Below the pieces are notes generated by a model. It searched no databases. It saw only the letters and a list, made by a program, of their open reading frames with translations, and was not told where the DNA came from. From Marinicauda pacifica (lineage in GTDB: Bacteria > Pseudomonadota > Alphaproteobacteria > Caulobacterales > Maricaulaceae): DNA of 64,000 bases. Below are positions 8,086 to 18,109 of this stretch, piece by piece. Positions within the stretch are counted from its first letter, which is position 1. Each line of letters begins with the position of its first letter. The DNA is taken from positions 1-64,000 of the forward strand of contig NZ_SRXV01000005.1 of assembly GCF_004793635.1 (NCBI RefSeq), read 5' to 3'. The position numbers and the translations under genes are program-made.

Positions 8086-9522
8086 CTAAAGACGCAGAAC
8101 CCTCGAATGGCGCTCACCCCGGCGGATGATCTCGATCGGCCATTCGCGGGCATTGTCCTGATCGGCCATGGCGTTTTCGAAGTCGGCGAAATCGTCCACC
8201 TCGATCCCCGCGATGGTGACAATCCGGTCGCCGGCCTGGAATCCGTAATAGTCGGCTACGGACCGGCGTCCGACGGCCACGATCATGACCCCGTCCATGA
8301 AGGGATCGATGCCGTTGGCCTCGTTGAAGGCGGGAGACAGTTCCACGATGCGCGCGCCCTGAAAGGGGTTGCGGCCGCCCACCGTGCGCGGCTCGGCGGT
8401 CGTGTTGCCCGGAGCCGGGCGCGATTCCACCTCGAATTCGCGCGTCTCGCCATCGCGAAGCACTTCAACGCGGGCGAGGTCGCCGAGCGCGTGCGTCGCG
8501 AACCGGAAGCGGATGCCGGTTTCGTTATTCACCTCCACCCCGTCGACCGCGACGATGATATCCCCGCGCTCCAGGCCGGCTTCTTCAGCCGCGCCGTCGG
8601 GCCAGAGGTCGGCCACGATGGCGCCGCGCGGCCGGTCGAGACCAAGCGACTGGGCGAGTTCGCTGGTCACCGGCTGAAGCTTGGCGCCGAGCCAGGGCCG
8701 GATCAGGTCTTCGCCATTGAGCGCGGCATTGACGACCGAGCTCACCATTTCGGCCGGGATCGCGAACCCGATCCCGATCGACCCGCCGGAGCGGGAGAAG
8801 ATCGCTGTATTGATGCCGATCAGCTCGCCATTCATGTTCACAAGCGCGCCCCCGGAATTGCCCGGGTTCACGGCAGCATCGGTCTGGATGAAGAAGGAGT
8901 AATCGCTGATCCCGACCTCGGTGCGCGCCAGCGCCGAAACGATGCCGGAGGTCACGGTCTGACCGACGCCGAAGGGATTGCCGATGGCGAGAACGAGATC
9001 GCCGACCTCGGAGTCTCCCGCCTCATTGTAGGAGAGAACCGGAAGAGTCTCGTCGGCCTGGATCTGCAGAACCGCAAGGTCGGTGCGTTCGTCCGCCAGC
9101 AAGAGCTCCGCATCGAACTCGCGCCGGTCGGCGAGCACGACCCGTAATTCCTGAGCGCCTTCGACGACGTGATTATTCGTCACGATCACGCCGGACGGGT
9201 CCACGATCACCCCCGACCCCAGAGAGCCCACGTCGCGCTGCTGCGGCTGGCTGCCGAAGAAGCGCTCAAAGAAGGGATCGCCGGCAAAGGGCGAGCGCTG
9301 AGCCACTACGCGGCGCGAATAGACATTGACGACCGCCGGAGCTGCCTCGCGCACGATCGGGGCAAAGGAGAGCTGCATCTCGGTCCGGTTTTCCGGAACA
9401 GCGCGCTCCTCATGGAAGCTGTCCGACGCACGGTCCTGGAGCGTATCGACGTCCTCCTGCGCGCAGGCAGTGGCGGCAAGCCCGAGCATCAGGCTCAGAG
9501 TAGAGAGGGCAACGCGGATCAT
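8086..9522 (-). CDS. Periplasmic serine protease, DegQ/DegP (HtrA) family
   Basis: A 478-residue trypsin-like protease with two PDZ domains. A signal peptide covers about residues 1-22 (MIRVALSTLSLMLGLAATAC); a Cys at 20 makes a lipoprotein form possible. The catalytic triad is His118 (TNNHVVEG), Asp148 (RTDLAVLQ) and Ser223 (GNSGGALVN). PDZ1 runs about 255-345 and PDZ2 about 370-475. It should degrade or refold misfolded periplasmic proteins. The open frame extends further upstream, but the signal peptide fixes this start (AGGATT upstream). It follows the ribosomal operon terminator and is a separate unit. Confidence 0.93.
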   Translation of the reverse strand: MIRVALSTLSLMLGLAATACAQEDVDTLQDRASDSFHEERAVPENRTEMQLSFAPIVREAAPAVVNVYSRRVVAQRSPFAGDPFFERFFGSQPQQRDVGSLGSGVIVDPSGVIVTNNHVVEGAQELRVVLADRREFDAELLLADERTDLAVLQIQADETLPVLSYNEAGDSEVGDLVLAIGNPFGVGQTVTSGIVSALARTEVGISDYSFFIQTDAAVNPGNSGGALVNMNGELIGINTAIFSRSGGSIGIGFAIPAEMVSSVVNAALNGEDLIRPWLGAKLQPVTSELAQSLGLDRPRGAIVADLWPDGAAEEAGLERGDIIVAVDGVEVNNETGIRFRFATHALGDLARVEVLRDGETREFEVESRPAPGNTTAEPRTVGGRNPFQGARIVELSPAFNEANGIDPFMDGVMIVAVGRRSVADYYGFQAGDRIVTIAGIEVDDFADFENAMADQDNAREWPIEIIRRGERHSRVLRL

Positions 9523-9641
9523 GAACTTGAATCCTGTTTCGACCGGCACAAAAATCGACTTCCATTTAGGCAACACGATCGCACCTGAACAGGCCATGAC
9601 CGATTAAGATTTCGCAAGGCTGGCGCCGGCCCAAAATGAAA

Positions 9642-9669
9642 AAGGCCGCGCCCTCTTGGGCGCGGCCTT
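9642..9669 (-). terminator. Rho-independent terminator of the ribosomal superoperon
   Basis: A perfect 12-bp stem (9642-9653 with 9658-9669) and 4-base loop, followed on the minus strand by TTTTTCATTTT. It lies 27 bases after the rplQ stop and ends the rpsM-rplQ transcript before the protease gene. Confidence 0.93.
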
Positions 9670-9695
9670 CCTCAATTGACAAGTTTGATGAGAAC

Positions 9696-10118
9696 CTAGT
9701 CCTCGTCGGCGCCTTCCATCTCGGCGGCGCGGGCGCGGTCGATCGCGCCCTTGGCTTCCGGATCGCGGTCTACCAGCTCGATCACGGCCAGCGGCGCGTT
9801 GTCGCCATGGCGGAACCCGGCTTTCAGGACCCGCGTATAGCCGCCCTGACGCTCGGCGTAGCGGCCGCCCAGCGTGTCGAACAGCTTCTTGACCTGCTCT
9901 TCATTGCGGATCCGCGAAATCGCGAGACGGCGCGAGGCCAGGTCGCCTTTCTTCGCGAGCGTGATGAGCTTGTCCATGATCGGCTTGAGCTCCTTCGCTT
10001 TGGGAAGGGTCGTGACGATCTGTTCGTGCTCGATCAGGGACGCCGCCATGTTGGCGAACATCGCTTTGCGGTGCGACGCGGTCCGGTTTAGTTTGCGGTG
10101 CGCATTACCGTGGCGCAT
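9696..10118 (-). CDS. rplQ: 50S ribosomal protein L17 (bL17)
   Basis: A 140-residue protein starting [20 protein letters not shown], the conserved L17 N-terminus. It binds 23S rRNA near the exit tunnel. It is the last gene of the alpha operon, 48 bases after rpoA and directly before a strong terminator. The acidic C-terminal tail (about residues 120-140, ending EMEGADED) is somewhat longer than in the enteric protein, as in other alphaproteobacteria. Confidence 0.97.
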   Translation of the reverse strand: MRHGNAHRKLNRTASHRKAMFANMAASLIEHEQIVTTLPKAKELKPIMDKLITLAKKGDLASRRLAISRIRNEEQVKKLFDTLGGRYAERQGGYTRVLKAGFRHGDNAPLAVIELVDRDPEAKGAIDRARAAEMEGADED

Positions 10119-10166
10119 GACTTCTCTCCTTATCGTCCCTGGTAGAGTGCCTCGCGGCAGTCCATC

Positions 10167-11186
10167 CTAGACGTGATCCTCGTACTTCTTCGCCAGGTCC
10201 TCGATATTCTCAGGCGGCCAGTTCGGCGCTTCCATACCGAGGTGCAGCCCCATCTGGGCCAGAACTTCCTTGATCTCATTGAGCGACTTGCGGCCGAAGT
10301 TCGGCGTGCGAAGCATTTCCGCTTCCGACTTCTGGATGAGGTCGCCGATATAGACGATGTTGTCGTTCTTCAGGCAGTTCGCCGAACGCACCGAAAGCTC
10401 CAGCTCGTCGACCTTCTTCAGGAGCGCCGGGTTGAAGTCGAGCTCGGGAGTCTCTTCTTCCGGACCGCGCGCCTCGGAGGGCTCTTCGAAATTGACGAAA
10501 ATCTGGAACTGGTCCTGCAGGATACGCGCGGCGTAAGCCACAGCGTCTTCCGGCGTGACCGCGCCGTTGGTTTCGATGTCCAGGGTCAGCTTGTCATAGT
10601 CGAGCACCTGGCCTTCACGGGTGTTTTCCACCTTGTAGGCCACCCGCTTGACCGGGCTGTACAGCGCATCCACGCCGATATAGCCGATCGGCGCATCTTC
10701 GGGACGGTTGCGATCGGCCGGGACATAGCCCTTGCCGGTAGTGACCGTCAGCACGAAGCGGACTTCAGCGCCCTGGTCCAGGGTGCAGATGACGTGATCT
10801 TTGTTGATCACCTCGATGTCGGCGACTTCCTCGATATCGCCCGCGGTCACTTCGCCCGGACCCGTCTTCTTGAGGGTCAGGCGCTTGGGACCTTCGGCGT
10901 GCATGCGCAACGCGACCTGCTTCAGATTCAGAACGATATCGGTGACGTCTTCACGCACGCCCGGAATGGACGAGAATTCGTGAACGACACCGTCGATCTG
11001 AACGGCGGTCACTGCAGCGCCCTGCAGAGAGGACAGGAGCACGCGGCGCAGTGCGTTGCCGAGCGTCATCCCGAAGCCACGCTCCAGCGGCTCGGCAATG
11101 ATCTTGGCAAGGCGCGAGGAGTCGTAGCCGGGAGTGACTTCCGGCTTCATCGGGCGGATCAGTTCCTGCCAGTTTTTCTCGATCAC
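10167..11186 (-). CDS. rpoA: DNA-directed RNA polymerase alpha subunit
   Basis: A 339-residue subunit. The N-terminal dimerisation domain (about 1-235) contains [24 protein letters not shown] assembly sequence. The C-terminal domain (about 255-325, [20 protein letters not shown]) contacts UP elements and activators. A linker rich in Glu joins them. The alpha dimer nucleates assembly with RpoB and RpoC, also in this window. It lies between rpsK and rplQ in the standard alpha operon. Confidence 0.98.
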   Translation of the reverse strand: MIEKNWQELIRPMKPEVTPGYDSSRLAKIIAEPLERGFGMTLGNALRRVLLSSLQGAAVTAVQIDGVVHEFSSIPGVREDVTDIVLNLKQVALRMHAEGPKRLTLKKTGPGEVTAGDIEEVADIEVINKDHVICTLDQGAEVRFVLTVTTGKGYVPADRNRPEDAPIGYIGVDALYSPVKRVAYKVENTREGQVLDYDKLTLDIETNGAVTPEDAVAYAARILQDQFQIFVNFEEPSEARGPEEETPELDFNPALLKKVDELELSVRSANCLKNDNIVYIGDLIQKSEAEMLRTPNFGRKSLNEIKEVLAQMGLHLGMEAPNWPPENIEDLAKKYEDHV

Positions 11187-11272
11187 GTTACGTCCCCTTC
11201 AAGCGGACTGCGCGCCGGAGGGGCCGACGCGCCACAGTGTATTCAGCAAGCCGGCAAACGCCGCACGAGTCT

Positions 11273-11662
11273 CTAGACGCGGCGACGCTTCGGCGGACGG
11301 CACCCGTTGTGCGGGATCGACGTCACGTCATGGATCATCGTGATGGTGAACCCCACCGACTGCAGGGCGCGCAGAGCGCTCTCACGGCCCGAACCCGGAC
11401 CGGAAACGCGCACTTCAAGCGTCTTCACGCCGTGTTCCTGCGCCTTCTTGCCCGCATCCTCGGCAGCCATCTGGGCGGCGAACGGGGTCGATTTACGCGA
11501 CCCCTTGAAGCCCATCAGACCGGCGGACGACCAGGAAATCGTATTGCCCTGGGCGTCGGCGATGGTCACCATCGTATTGTTGAAGCTGGCATTCACGTGC
11601 GCAACGCCAGCGGTAATGTTTTTCCGCTCGCGGCGACGTACGCGGCTGGGTTCCTTGGCCAT
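11273..11662 (-). CDS. rpsK: 30S ribosomal protein S11 (uS11)
   Basis: A 129-residue protein with the family core [28 protein letters not shown] and the invariant C-terminus [12 protein letters not shown]. It sits on the platform of the 30S subunit near the mRNA exit. It is 12 bases after rpsM and 86 bases before rpoA. Confidence 0.98.
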   Translation of the reverse strand: MAKEPSRVRRRERKNITAGVAHVNASFNNTMVTIADAQGNTISWSSAGLMGFKGSRKSTPFAAQMAAEDAGKKAQEHGVKTLEVRVSGPGSGRESALRALQSVGFTITMIHDVTSIPHNGCRPPKRRRV

Positions 11663-11674
11663 AAACCTTGGTCC

Positions 11675-12043
11675 TTACTTCTTCTTGCCGGCGATCGGCT
11701 TGGCCGGGCCCTTGCGGGTCCGTGCATTGGTGTGGGTGCGCTGACCGCGGACCGGAAGGCCGCGACGGTGGCGCAGGCCGCGATAGCAACCAAGATCCAT
11801 CAGGCGCTTGACGTTGACAGCCACCTCACGGCGAAGATCACCTTCAACCGTGTAATTGGCGTCGATCGTCTCGCGGATCTGCAGGATCTCCGCATCGGTG
11901 AGCTGGTTGACCCGCTTTTCAGCCGGAATGCCCACCGTCTCGATGATTTCACGGGCCTTGGTTGCACCAATGCCATGAATGTAACGCAGCGCGATCTCTA
12001 CGCGCTTGTTCGTCGGAATGTTGACGCCGGCAATACGAGCCAC
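11675..12043 (-). CDS. rpsM: 30S ribosomal protein S13 (uS13)
   Basis: A 122-residue protein ([19 protein letters not shown]…[19 protein letters not shown]). It lies in the 30S head and contacts the 50S subunit and P-site tRNA. Translation begins with GTG at 12041-12043, preceded by AAGGAG. It is the first gene of the alpha operon and has its own strong promoter at 12156-12183, so rpsM-rpsK-rpoA-rplQ can be expressed apart from the upstream spc genes. Confidence 0.98.
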   Translation of the reverse strand: MARIAGVNIPTNKRVEIALRYIHGIGATKAREIIETVGIPAEKRVNQLTDAEILQIRETIDANYTVEGDLRREVAVNVKRLMDLGCYRGLRHRRGLPVRGQRTHTNARTRKGPAKPIAGKKK

Positions 12044-12155
12044 GACGCTCTCCTTAATTCTTCAGGCCGCTTCACAGAAGACACCGGGACCGGCAGGTGC
12101 AGCCAAAGACACTGCACACAGGGACGGCTCCGGCCCTTTTGAGCGAAGGGCGCTT

Positions 12156-12183
12156 CTTATAGTCTCAGCGTCCCTCCCGTCAA
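12156..12183 (-). promoter_or_regulatory. Strong sigma70 promoter upstream of rpsM
   Basis: TTGACG (plus-strand 12178-12183) and TATAAG (12156-12161) on the minus strand, 16 bases apart, near consensus. The start point would leave a leader of roughly 105-110 bases before the rpsM GTG. It carries a small hairpin (GCCCTT…AAGGGC) shortly after the -10. It separates the alpha operon from adk. Confidence 0.8.
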
Positions 12184-12252
12184 CAGGGAGCGACGTGTTC
12201 TCTTTCAGTAGAAGCAGGCGAGCAGGACCGATCCCGCCGCATGCTTCCGGTT

Positions 12253-12816
12253 CTAGCGGCCAAGCGCCTTGTCGATGCTCGCCGCCACGTCTTCGACGCT
12301 GCCCATGCCATCGACGTTCACCAGCTTGTCCTGGCTCTCGTAATACGGAATGAGCGGCGCTGTCTCGGCTTCATAGGTGTCGAGACGATTCTTAAACACT
12401 TCCACCGTGTCGTCGGGACGGCCCTCTTCCTTCGCGCGCTTTTCAACACGCCGGGTGAGCTCGTCCGGATCGACATCGAGCCGGATAACCACGTCGATCT
12501 TCTTGCCACGGCTTTCCAGCACCTTGTCCAGGGCTTCAGCCTGGGCAATCGTCCTCGGGAAGCCGTCAAAGATCGCACCGCCGGCGGCTTCGGCATCCGG
12601 CAGGCGCTCTTCGATCAGAGCGATGACGATCTCGTCAGACACCAGATCGCCGCGATCGATGATCGCGGAAACCTGCTTGCCGAGTTCCGTTCCGGCCTTG
12701 CGCGCAGCGCGCAGCATGTCACCGGTAGACAGATGAACCCAGCCGTACTCGTTCACGAGGCGCTTGGCTTGAGTGCCTTTGCCTGCGTTCGGCGGTCCGA
12801 ACAGAATAACGTTCAT
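12253..12816 (-). CDS. adk: Adenylate kinase
   Basis: A 187-residue kinase that interconverts ATP + AMP and 2 ADP. The P-loop is GPPNAGKGT (residues 7-15); GFPRT is the AMP-binding segment. It is the short form: the LID has no zinc cysteines. The ATG overlaps the secY stop by 4 bases (ATGA), so the two are translationally coupled. adk between secY and rpsM is a known arrangement in alphaproteobacteria. Confidence 0.97.
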   Translation of the reverse strand: MNVILFGPPNAGKGTQAKRLVNEYGWVHLSTGDMLRAARKAGTELGKQVSAIIDRGDLVSDEIVIALIEERLPDAEAAGGAIFDGFPRTIAQAEALDKVLESRGKKIDVVIRLDVDPDELTRRVEKRAKEEGRPDDTVEVFKNRLDTYEAETAPLIPYYESQDKLVNVDGMGSVEDVAASIDKALGR

Positions 12817-14165
12817 CGCTTGCGCCCCCGCAGCTTCGTCTTCTTGATCAATCCCTCATACTGGTGCGCCAGCAAGTGAGACTGAATCTGTGTCACGGTG
12901 TCGAGGGTGACCGAAACGACGATCAGCACCGCCGTGCCACCGATATAGAAGGGAATACCTGGCGCCTGGGCCCGAAGCACTTCGGGAAAGACGCAGACAA
13001 TCGTCAGATAGCCGGCACCGATGACCGTCAGGCGCGAGAGCACGTAATCAAGATACTCGGCGGTCCGCTTGCCAGGACGAATTCCTGGCAGGAAGCCCCC
13101 ATGCTTGCGAAGGTTCTCGGCCGTGTCTTCCGGATTGAACACGATCGATGTGTAGAAGAAGCAGAAGAAGATGATGAGTCCGGCGTAGAAAGCAATAAAG
13201 AGCGGTTGGCCCGGGCCCAGCAGTGCGGCGACCGTGCGAAGCCACTCCGGTCCCCCGCCCTGTGCCGTGAAGCCCGCGATGGTCTGGGGCAGGAACAGCA
13301 GCGAGGATGCGAAGATCGCGGGAATGACGCCGGCCGTGTTCAGCTTCAGCGGCAGGAAGCTGGATTCGCCACCCATCATGCGGTTGCCCACCTGACGCTT
13401 GGGATATTGAACCAGCAGGCGGCGCTGAGCGCGCTCGATGAAGACCACAAACACCAGCACAGCCAGCATCAGCAGCAGCGCCACCAGAATCGTGCCGCCC
13501 CCGATCGTGCCTTCCTCGCCTTGAGCCAGCAGGCCGAACAAGGCCCGCGGCATCTCGGCAATGATGCCGGCGAAGATGATCAGCGAGACGCCGTTACCGA
13601 CACCGCGCGCAGTGATCTGCTCACCCAGCCACAGCAGGAACATCGTTCCGCCGACGAGGGTAACCACAACCGTTATGCGGAAGAACCAGCCCGGATCGAC
13701 GGCCGCCGAGACGCCGGACGAGTTGACCTGCTCCATACCGATCGCCAGAGCGAAGGCCTGCACAGCGGCAAGCAGCACGGTCAGATAGCGCGAATACTGG
13801 TTGATCTGCTTGCGGCCCTGTTCGCCGCCTTCCTTCTTCATGCGCTCCAGGCTCGGCACGGTGGCCGCCATGAGCTGCATGATGATGGATGCCGAGATAT
13901 AGGGCATGACGTTGAGGGCGAAAATCGCCATCCGCTCAACGGCGCCACCGGCAAAGATATTCAGATTTCCGAGGATTCCGCCCTGCTGGTTTTCCCAAGT
14001 CTGGCGGAAGACTTCCGGATCGATCCCGGGAATCGGAACATAGGTCCCGATCCGGTAGATCACCAGAACCAGAAGAGTGAAGAGAATGCGCTTCTGAAGC
14101 TCTTTCGCCTGGGCGAAAGAGGCAAAATTCATATTGCGTGCGAGCTGTTCTGCAGCAGACGCCAT
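12813..14165 (-). CDS. secY: Preprotein translocase subunit SecY
   Basis: A 450-residue inner-membrane protein with ten predicted transmembrane helices. It forms the protein-conducting channel with SecE (encoded at 40476-40766) and SecG. Conserved stretches include IPGIDPEVF near helix 1, the YPKRQVG cytoplasmic loop, and GFLPGIRPGKRTAEYLDYV. The gene follows rplO after a 77-base spacer with a perfect hairpin and overlaps adk by 4 bases. Confidence 0.98.
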   Translation of the reverse strand: MASAAEQLARNMNFASFAQAKELQKRILFTLLVLVIYRIGTYVPIPGIDPEVFRQTWENQQGGILGNLNIFAGGAVERMAIFALNVMPYISASIIMQLMAATVPSLERMKKEGGEQGRKQINQYSRYLTVLLAAVQAFALAIGMEQVNSSGVSAAVDPGWFFRITVVVTLVGGTMFLLWLGEQITARGVGNGVSLIIFAGIIAEMPRALFGLLAQGEEGTIGGGTILVALLLMLAVLVFVVFIERAQRRLLVQYPKRQVGNRMMGGESSFLPLKLNTAGVIPAIFASSLLFLPQTIAGFTAQGGGPEWLRTVAALLGPGQPLFIAFYAGLIIFFCFFYTSIVFNPEDTAENLRKHGGFLPGIRPGKRTAEYLDYVLSRLTVIGAGYLTIVCVFPEVLRAQAPGIPFYIGGTAVLIVVSVTLDTVTQIQSHLLAHQYEGLIKKTKLRGRKR

Positions 14166-14203
14166 GAGTTCAGATCACTCCATCCGGGCGGAAGACACGG
14201 TAA

Positions 14204-14232
14204 CGACGAGCTTCCATGTAGGAAGCTCGTCG
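14204..14232 (-). other. Perfect hairpin between rplO and secY
   Basis: A 12-bp perfect stem (14204-14215 with 14221-14232) and 5-base loop within the spacer. There is no U-run, so it is not a standard terminator. It could be a pause, a processing site or a stability element. Confidence 0.7.
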
Positions 14233-14242
14233 CCGCGTTACA

Positions 14243-14725
14243 TTAGTCTTTGCTGTCGCTCTTGGCCGGAATCAGCACGGTGACCTTGCCACCGGCTTTT
14301 TCGACCGCAGCAAGCGCCGGCTTGGAGCCGCCCGCAACTACGAGATCCAGCTTGGCCTTCAGCTCGCCACCGCCGATCACGCGCACGCCGTCGAGGGCGC
14401 GGCGCACGACGCCGGCTTCGACCAGGGCAGCCGCATCAACGGTCTTGGTCGTATCCAGCTTCTTGGCATCGACAGCCGTCTGCAAGCGTTCAAGCGTGAC
14501 TTCGGCATAACGCGCCCGGTTCGGCTTGGTGAAGCCGCGCTTGGGCAGACGTTGATGGAGCGGCATTTGACCGCCTTCGAAGCCCTTGATGGCTACACCG
14601 GAACGAGATTTCTGGCCTTTAACGCCACGTCCGCCGGTCTTGCCCTTGCCCGAGCCGATGCCGCGACCGACGCGGGTACGCTCTTTGACGGCGCCCGGAT
14701 TGTCGCGCAGTTCGTTCAGACGCAT
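14243..14725 (-). CDS. rplO: 50S ribosomal protein L15 (uL15)
   Basis: A 160-residue protein starting [26 protein letters not shown], with the Gly/Lys-rich N-terminal extension that threads into 23S rRNA ([18 protein letters not shown]). Late-assembly protein of the large subunit. It follows rpmD by 28 bases. The acidic end is typical for the order. Confidence 0.98.
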   Translation of the reverse strand: MRLNELRDNPGAVKERTRVGRGIGSGKGKTGGRGVKGQKSRSGVAIKGFEGGQMPLHQRLPKRGFTKPNRARYAEVTLERLQTAVDAKKLDTTKTVDAAALVEAGVVRRALDGVRVIGGGELKAKLDLVVAGGSKPALAAVEKAGGKVTVLIPAKSDSKD

Positions 14726-14753
14726 GGGAGTACTCCTTTATCGAAGCAGCGGC

Positions 14754-14948
14754 CTAGCCGCGCTCCTCGACGATTTCGACCAGGTGGGAGACCTTGGCGA
14801 TCATCCCGCGAATGGCCGGTGTGTCTTCCAGCTCGCGCTGCTTGCCGATCCGGCCGAGGCCGAGACCGACGAGCGTCTGAAGCTGAGTCTTGGGGCGCCG
14901 GGTCGAACTACCGGTCTGGCGCACGATGAGGGTGGTTTTCTTCGCCAT
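14754..14948 (-). CDS. rpmD: 50S ribosomal protein L30 (uL30)
   Basis: A 64-residue protein ([20 protein letters not shown]). Two adjacent ATGs exist at 14951 and 14948. AAGGGG ends only 3 bases before the first and 6 before the second, so I prefer the second. The family core [19 protein letters not shown] is intact. It lies between rpsE and rplO as in other spc operons. Confidence 0.96.
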   Translation of the reverse strand: MAKKTTLIVRQTGSSTRRPKTQLQTLVGLGLGRIGKQRELEDTPAIRGMIAKVSHLVEIVEERG

Positions 14949-14958
14949 CATCTACCCC

Positions 14959-15540
14959 TTAAGACTCAATCGCTTCAGGCGCCGAAGCACCGTCGCGGCG
15001 GCGGTTGGCAATGTCGCCCACCTTGAGGCCCCGCTTGGAAGCCACCGTACGCGGGCTTTCCTGCGCCTTCAGCGCTTCCAGCGTCGCGCGGATCATGTTG
15101 TACGGGTTCGACGAACCGGTGGATTTGGCCACCACGTCTTGAACACCGAGACTTTCCAGGATCGCACGCATCGGACCGCCGGCGATAACACCGGTACCCG
15201 GAGGCGCAGAACGCAGGATCACCTTGCCTGCACCCCAACGGCCCTTGCCGTCATGGTGCAAAGTGCGGCCCTCGCGCAGCGGAATGCGGACCATCGTCTT
15301 CTTGGCTTCCTCGGTCGCCTTGCGGATGGCTTCCGGCACTTCACGCGCCTTGCCCTGGCCAAAGCCGACACGGCCCTTCTGGTCGCCGACAACGGCGAGA
15401 GCGGCGAACTGGAAATTCCGCCCGCCTTTAACCGTCTTGGCAACGCGGTTGATGTGGACGAGCTTGTCGACGAGTTCGTCGCCCTGCTCATCATCACGGT
15501 CTTTGCGCCTGCCGCGACCGCGCTCCTGATCTCGAGCCAT
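14959..15540 (-). CDS. rpsE: 30S ribosomal protein S5 (uS5)
   Basis: A 193-residue protein. The double-stranded RNA-binding-like N-terminal domain ([18 protein letters not shown]) and the C-terminal domain ([20 protein letters not shown]) are complete. It contributes to decoding accuracy and mRNA unwinding. A charged N-terminal extension rich in Arg/Asp (about residues 1-24) precedes the core. It is 12 bases after rplR. Confidence 0.98.
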   Translation of the reverse strand: MARDQERGRGRRKDRDDEQGDELVDKLVHINRVAKTVKGGRNFQFAALAVVGDQKGRVGFGQGKAREVPEAIRKATEEAKKTMVRIPLREGRTLHHDGKGRWGAGKVILRSAPPGTGVIAGGPMRAILESLGVQDVVAKSTGSSNPYNMIRATLEALKAQESPRTVASKRGLKVGDIANRRRDGASAPEAIES

Positions 15541-15552
15541 GCGTCGCCTCCC

Positions 15553-15915
15553 TTAGAATTGCAGGCCGCCCTCACGGGCGGCGTCGGCGAGCGCTTTGAT
15601 GCGCCCATGATAAATATAGCCGCCCCGGTCGAACACGACCTCGGTCAGGCCCTTGGCTTTCGCACGCTCGGCGACCAGCTTGCCGACACGCTCGGCCAGC
15701 TCGACCGTCGCACCGGTGGCGGCGTCGCCGGCCACGTCTTTTTCCAGAGTAGAGGCGGCAGCAAGGGTCACGCCTTTGCTGTCGTCGATGATCTGGGCAT
15801 AGATGTGCTTCGACGAACGGTAGACCGACAGGCGCGGACGCCCATTGGCCAGTTTTTTCAGCCGCGTGCGTGTGCGCTGGGCGCGGCGTTGCATCTTCTC
15901 GCGTGAGGATTTCAT
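15553..15915 (-). CDS. rplR: 50S ribosomal protein L18 (uL18)
   Basis: A 120-residue protein starting [20 protein letters not shown]. The core [18 protein letters not shown] and the C-terminus [20 protein letters not shown] match L18, which binds 5S rRNA. The frame is open further upstream into rplF, but the family start and the 11-base gap to rplF fix this Met. Confidence 0.97.
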   Translation of the reverse strand: MKSSREKMQRRAQRTRTRLKKLANGRPRLSVYRSSKHIYAQIIDDSKGVTLAAASTLEKDVAGDAATGATVELAERVGKLVAERAKAKGLTEVVFDRGGYIYHGRIKALADAAREGGLQF

Positions 15916-15926
15916 CGCCTGCGTCC

Positions 15927-16460
15927 TTACTTCTTCTTGCCTTCTTTCCGGCGAACATACTCGTCGGAATATTTGATACCCTTGCCCTTGTAGGGCTCCG
16001 GCGGACGGAAATCCCGGATTTCCGCAGCGGTCTGGCCGACCACCTGCTTGTCGGGACCTTCGATCTTGATCTCCGTCGGCTTCGGGGTGGCAATCTTGAT
16101 GCCATTGCGCGGCGTGTAGACCACGTCGTGGGAGAGACCGAGCGACAACTTCAGATCGTTGCCCTGCATCTGCGCGCGGTAACCGACGCCGATCAGCTCC
16201 AGGTCGCGCGTGAAGCCTTGCGTCACACCGTGAACCATATTGGAAATCGTCGCACGCGTGGTGCCCCACATCGCGCGGGACTCCTTGCTTTCGTCGGCCG
16301 GCTGGACGGTGATCCCGTCATCGCCATGTTCGACCGCAACGTTGCGCGGCAACGCGAAGCTCAGCTCACCCTTCGGGCCCTTGACCTGGATTACCGCGTT
16401 GTTGATCGCGGCACTGACGCCAGAGGGGATTTCGACGGGAAGTTTGCCTAAACGAGACAT
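15927..16460 (-). CDS. rplF: 50S ribosomal protein L6 (uL6)
   Basis: A 177-residue protein ([20 protein letters not shown]) with the two L6 repeats and the C-terminal signature [20 protein letters not shown]. It lies near the factor-binding centre of the 50S subunit. It is 12 bases after rpsH and 11 before rplR. Confidence 0.98.
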   Translation of the reverse strand: MSRLGKLPVEIPSGVSAAINNAVIQVKGPKGELSFALPRNVAVEHGDDGITVQPADESKESRAMWGTTRATISNMVHGVTQGFTRDLELIGVGYRAQMQGNDLKLSLGLSHDVVYTPRNGIKIATPKPTEIKIEGPDKQVVGQTAAEIRDFRPPEPYKGKGIKYSDEYVRRKEGKKK

Positions 16461-16472
16461 TCAAATCTCCCC

Positions 16473-16871
16473 TTAGCTGATGTGGCAGAGAATCTCGCCA
16501 CCCACATTCGCTTCGCGCGCGGCCGCGTCGCTCATCACACCCATCGGCGTGGAGACGATCGCGATCCCGAGCCCGTTGCGAACGAGGGGCAGATCTCTGA
16601 CCTTGCGATACTCGCGGCGGCCCGGTTTGGACACGCGCTTGATATCGCTGATAACGGAGGAACCTTCGAAGTACTTCAGTTCGATTTCGAACTCTTTGAA
16701 GCCCTTCACATCGGACGTTTCGGAATAGCCGCGGATGAAGCCTTCTTCCAGCAGCACATCAAGAACGCGCTGACGCAGCTTCGAAGCCGGGGTGCGAACG
16801 CTGGACCGGTGGCGCATCAGCGCATTCCGGATACGGGTCAGCATATCGCCGAGCGGATCAATCATCGACAT
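16473..16871 (-). CDS. rpsH: 30S ribosomal protein S8 (uS8)
   Basis: A 132-residue protein ([20 protein letters not shown]) ending in the S8 signature [20 protein letters not shown]. It organises the central 16S rRNA domain, and in Escherichia coli represses the spc operon by binding its mRNA near rplE; no equivalent site was identified here. The start at 16871 has GGGAGAGGG just upstream. Confidence 0.98.
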   Translation of the reverse strand: MSMIDPLGDMLTRIRNALMRHRSSVRTPASKLRQRVLDVLLEEGFIRGYSETSDVKGFKEFEIELKYFEGSSVISDIKRVSKPGRREYRKVRDLPLVRNGLGIAIVSTPMGVMSDAAAREANVGGEILCHIS

Positions 16872-16883
16872 GAGTCCCTCTCC

Positions 16884-17189
16884 CTACCAGCTCGACTTGA
16901 CCATGCCCGGGATAAACCCGTGGCTGGCCAGTTGACGCAGCGCGATGCGCGACATCTTCAGCTTGCGATAATAACCACGCGGCCGACCGCTGACTTCACA
17001 GCGATTCCGGATGCGCGTGGGCGCGGAATTGCGCGGAAGCTCGGCGAGCTTCAGCTGCGCGGCGAAACGCTCGTCAACCGGGCGTTCGGTGTCGCGCGCA
17101 ATCGCCTTGAGACGCTCACGCTTGGCTTCGTACTGCTTTGCGAGTTTGCGGACGCGTTGGTTGCGTTCGACTGCACTCTTCTTAGCCAT
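16884..17189 (-). CDS. rpsN: 30S ribosomal protein S14 (uS14), zinc-free long form
   Basis: A 101-residue protein ([20 protein letters not shown]) with the conserved core [20 protein letters not shown] and C-terminus [14 protein letters not shown]. It is the longer, cysteine-poor form without a CxxC zinc pair, the usual form in alphaproteobacteria. Last-stage 30S head assembly. It is 50 bases after rplE. Confidence 0.98.
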   Translation of the reverse strand: MAKKSAVERNQRVRKLAKQYEAKRERLKAIARDTERPVDERFAAQLKLAELPRNSAPTRIRNRCEVSGRPRGYYRKLKMSRIALRQLASHGFIPGMVKSSW

Positions 17190-17239
17190 TCATCAATCTC
17201 CTGCGTGCGGACTCACCACGAGCCCGCGTTCCTGCTGCG

Positions 17240-17800
17240 TTAGTTCGAGAACGGGAAATCGAACTCGGCCAGCAGGGCCTTCGCTTCTTCATCGGTCTTG
17301 GCCGTGGTGCAAACCACGATGTCCATACCGCGGATCTTCTCGACCTTGTCGTAGTCGATTTCGGGGAACACGATATGCTCTTTCAGGCCCATCGCGTAAT
17401 TGCCCCCGCCATCGAAGCTCTTGCCGTTCAGGCCGCGGAAGTCGCGGACGCGCGGCAGAGCGATCGTGATAAGGCGATCGAGAAACTCGAACATCCGATC
17501 CTTGCGAAGGGTCACCTTCGCGCCGATCAGCTGCTCTTCACGAAGCTTGAAGCCGGCGATGGACTTCTTCGCTTTGGTCGCGACGGGCTTCTGACCGGAG
17601 ATCGCTTGCAGATCGGCCAGCGCGCCCTGGATCTTTTTGGAGTCCTGAGCTGCTTCGCCGACACCGAAGTTGATCACGACTTTCTCGAGCCGCGGAATCT
17701 CCATCGGATTGCTGTAGCTAAACTTCTCCTGAAGGCTCTTGCGAATCTCTTCGCGGTAGCGCGCTTTCAGGCGTGGTTCGTATTGAGCGACGTCAGACAT
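17240..17800 (-). CDS. rplE: 50S ribosomal protein L5 (uL5)
   Basis: A 186-residue protein ([20 protein letters not shown]) with the L5 signature [16 protein letters not shown] and C-terminal [20 protein letters not shown]. It binds 5S rRNA and contacts P-site tRNA. Its first codons overlap the end of rplX by 8 bases, so the two are likely translationally coupled. Confidence 0.98.
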   Translation of the reverse strand: MSDVAQYEPRLKARYREEIRKSLQEKFSYSNPMEIPRLEKVVINFGVGEAAQDSKKIQGALADLQAISGQKPVATKAKKSIAGFKLREEQLIGAKVTLRKDRMFEFLDRLITIALPRVRDFRGLNGKSFDGGGNYAMGLKEHIVFPEIDYDKVEKIRGMDIVVCTTAKTDEEAKALLAEFDFPFSN

Positions 17801-18107
17801 CGATCACCTCGCCGGATTTCTTCGCGATCCGAACCTTCTTGCCACCCTCGACCTTGAAACCGACGCGTGTCGGCTCACCGGTCTTGGGGTCGGCGATCGC
17901 CACATTGGAGATCTGGATCGGAGCTTCTTTTTCTTCGATACCGCCGGCCTGGGCCTGCGTCGGGCGCTGATGGCGCTTGACCATGTTGACCCCGGAGACA
18001 AACACCCGGCCTTCGTTCGGCACCACTTTGGATACCGTGCCGGTCTTGCCTTTGTCGCGGCCGGTCAGAACGACGACCTTATCGCCCTTTTTGATCTTGG
18101 CAGCCAT
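17793..18107 (-). CDS. rplX: 50S ribosomal protein L24 (uL24)
   Basis: A 104-residue protein ([20 protein letters not shown]) starting with a KOW motif. It initiates 50S assembly by binding 23S rRNA near the tunnel exit. It is 2 bases after rplN and overlaps rplE by 8 bases. Confidence 0.98.
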   Translation of the reverse strand: MAAKIKKGDKVVVLTGRDKGKTGTVSKVVPNEGRVFVSGVNMVKRHQRPTQAQAGGIEEKEAPIQISNVAIADPKTGEPTRVGFKVEGGKKVRIAKKSGEVIDV

Positions 18108-18109
18108 GA

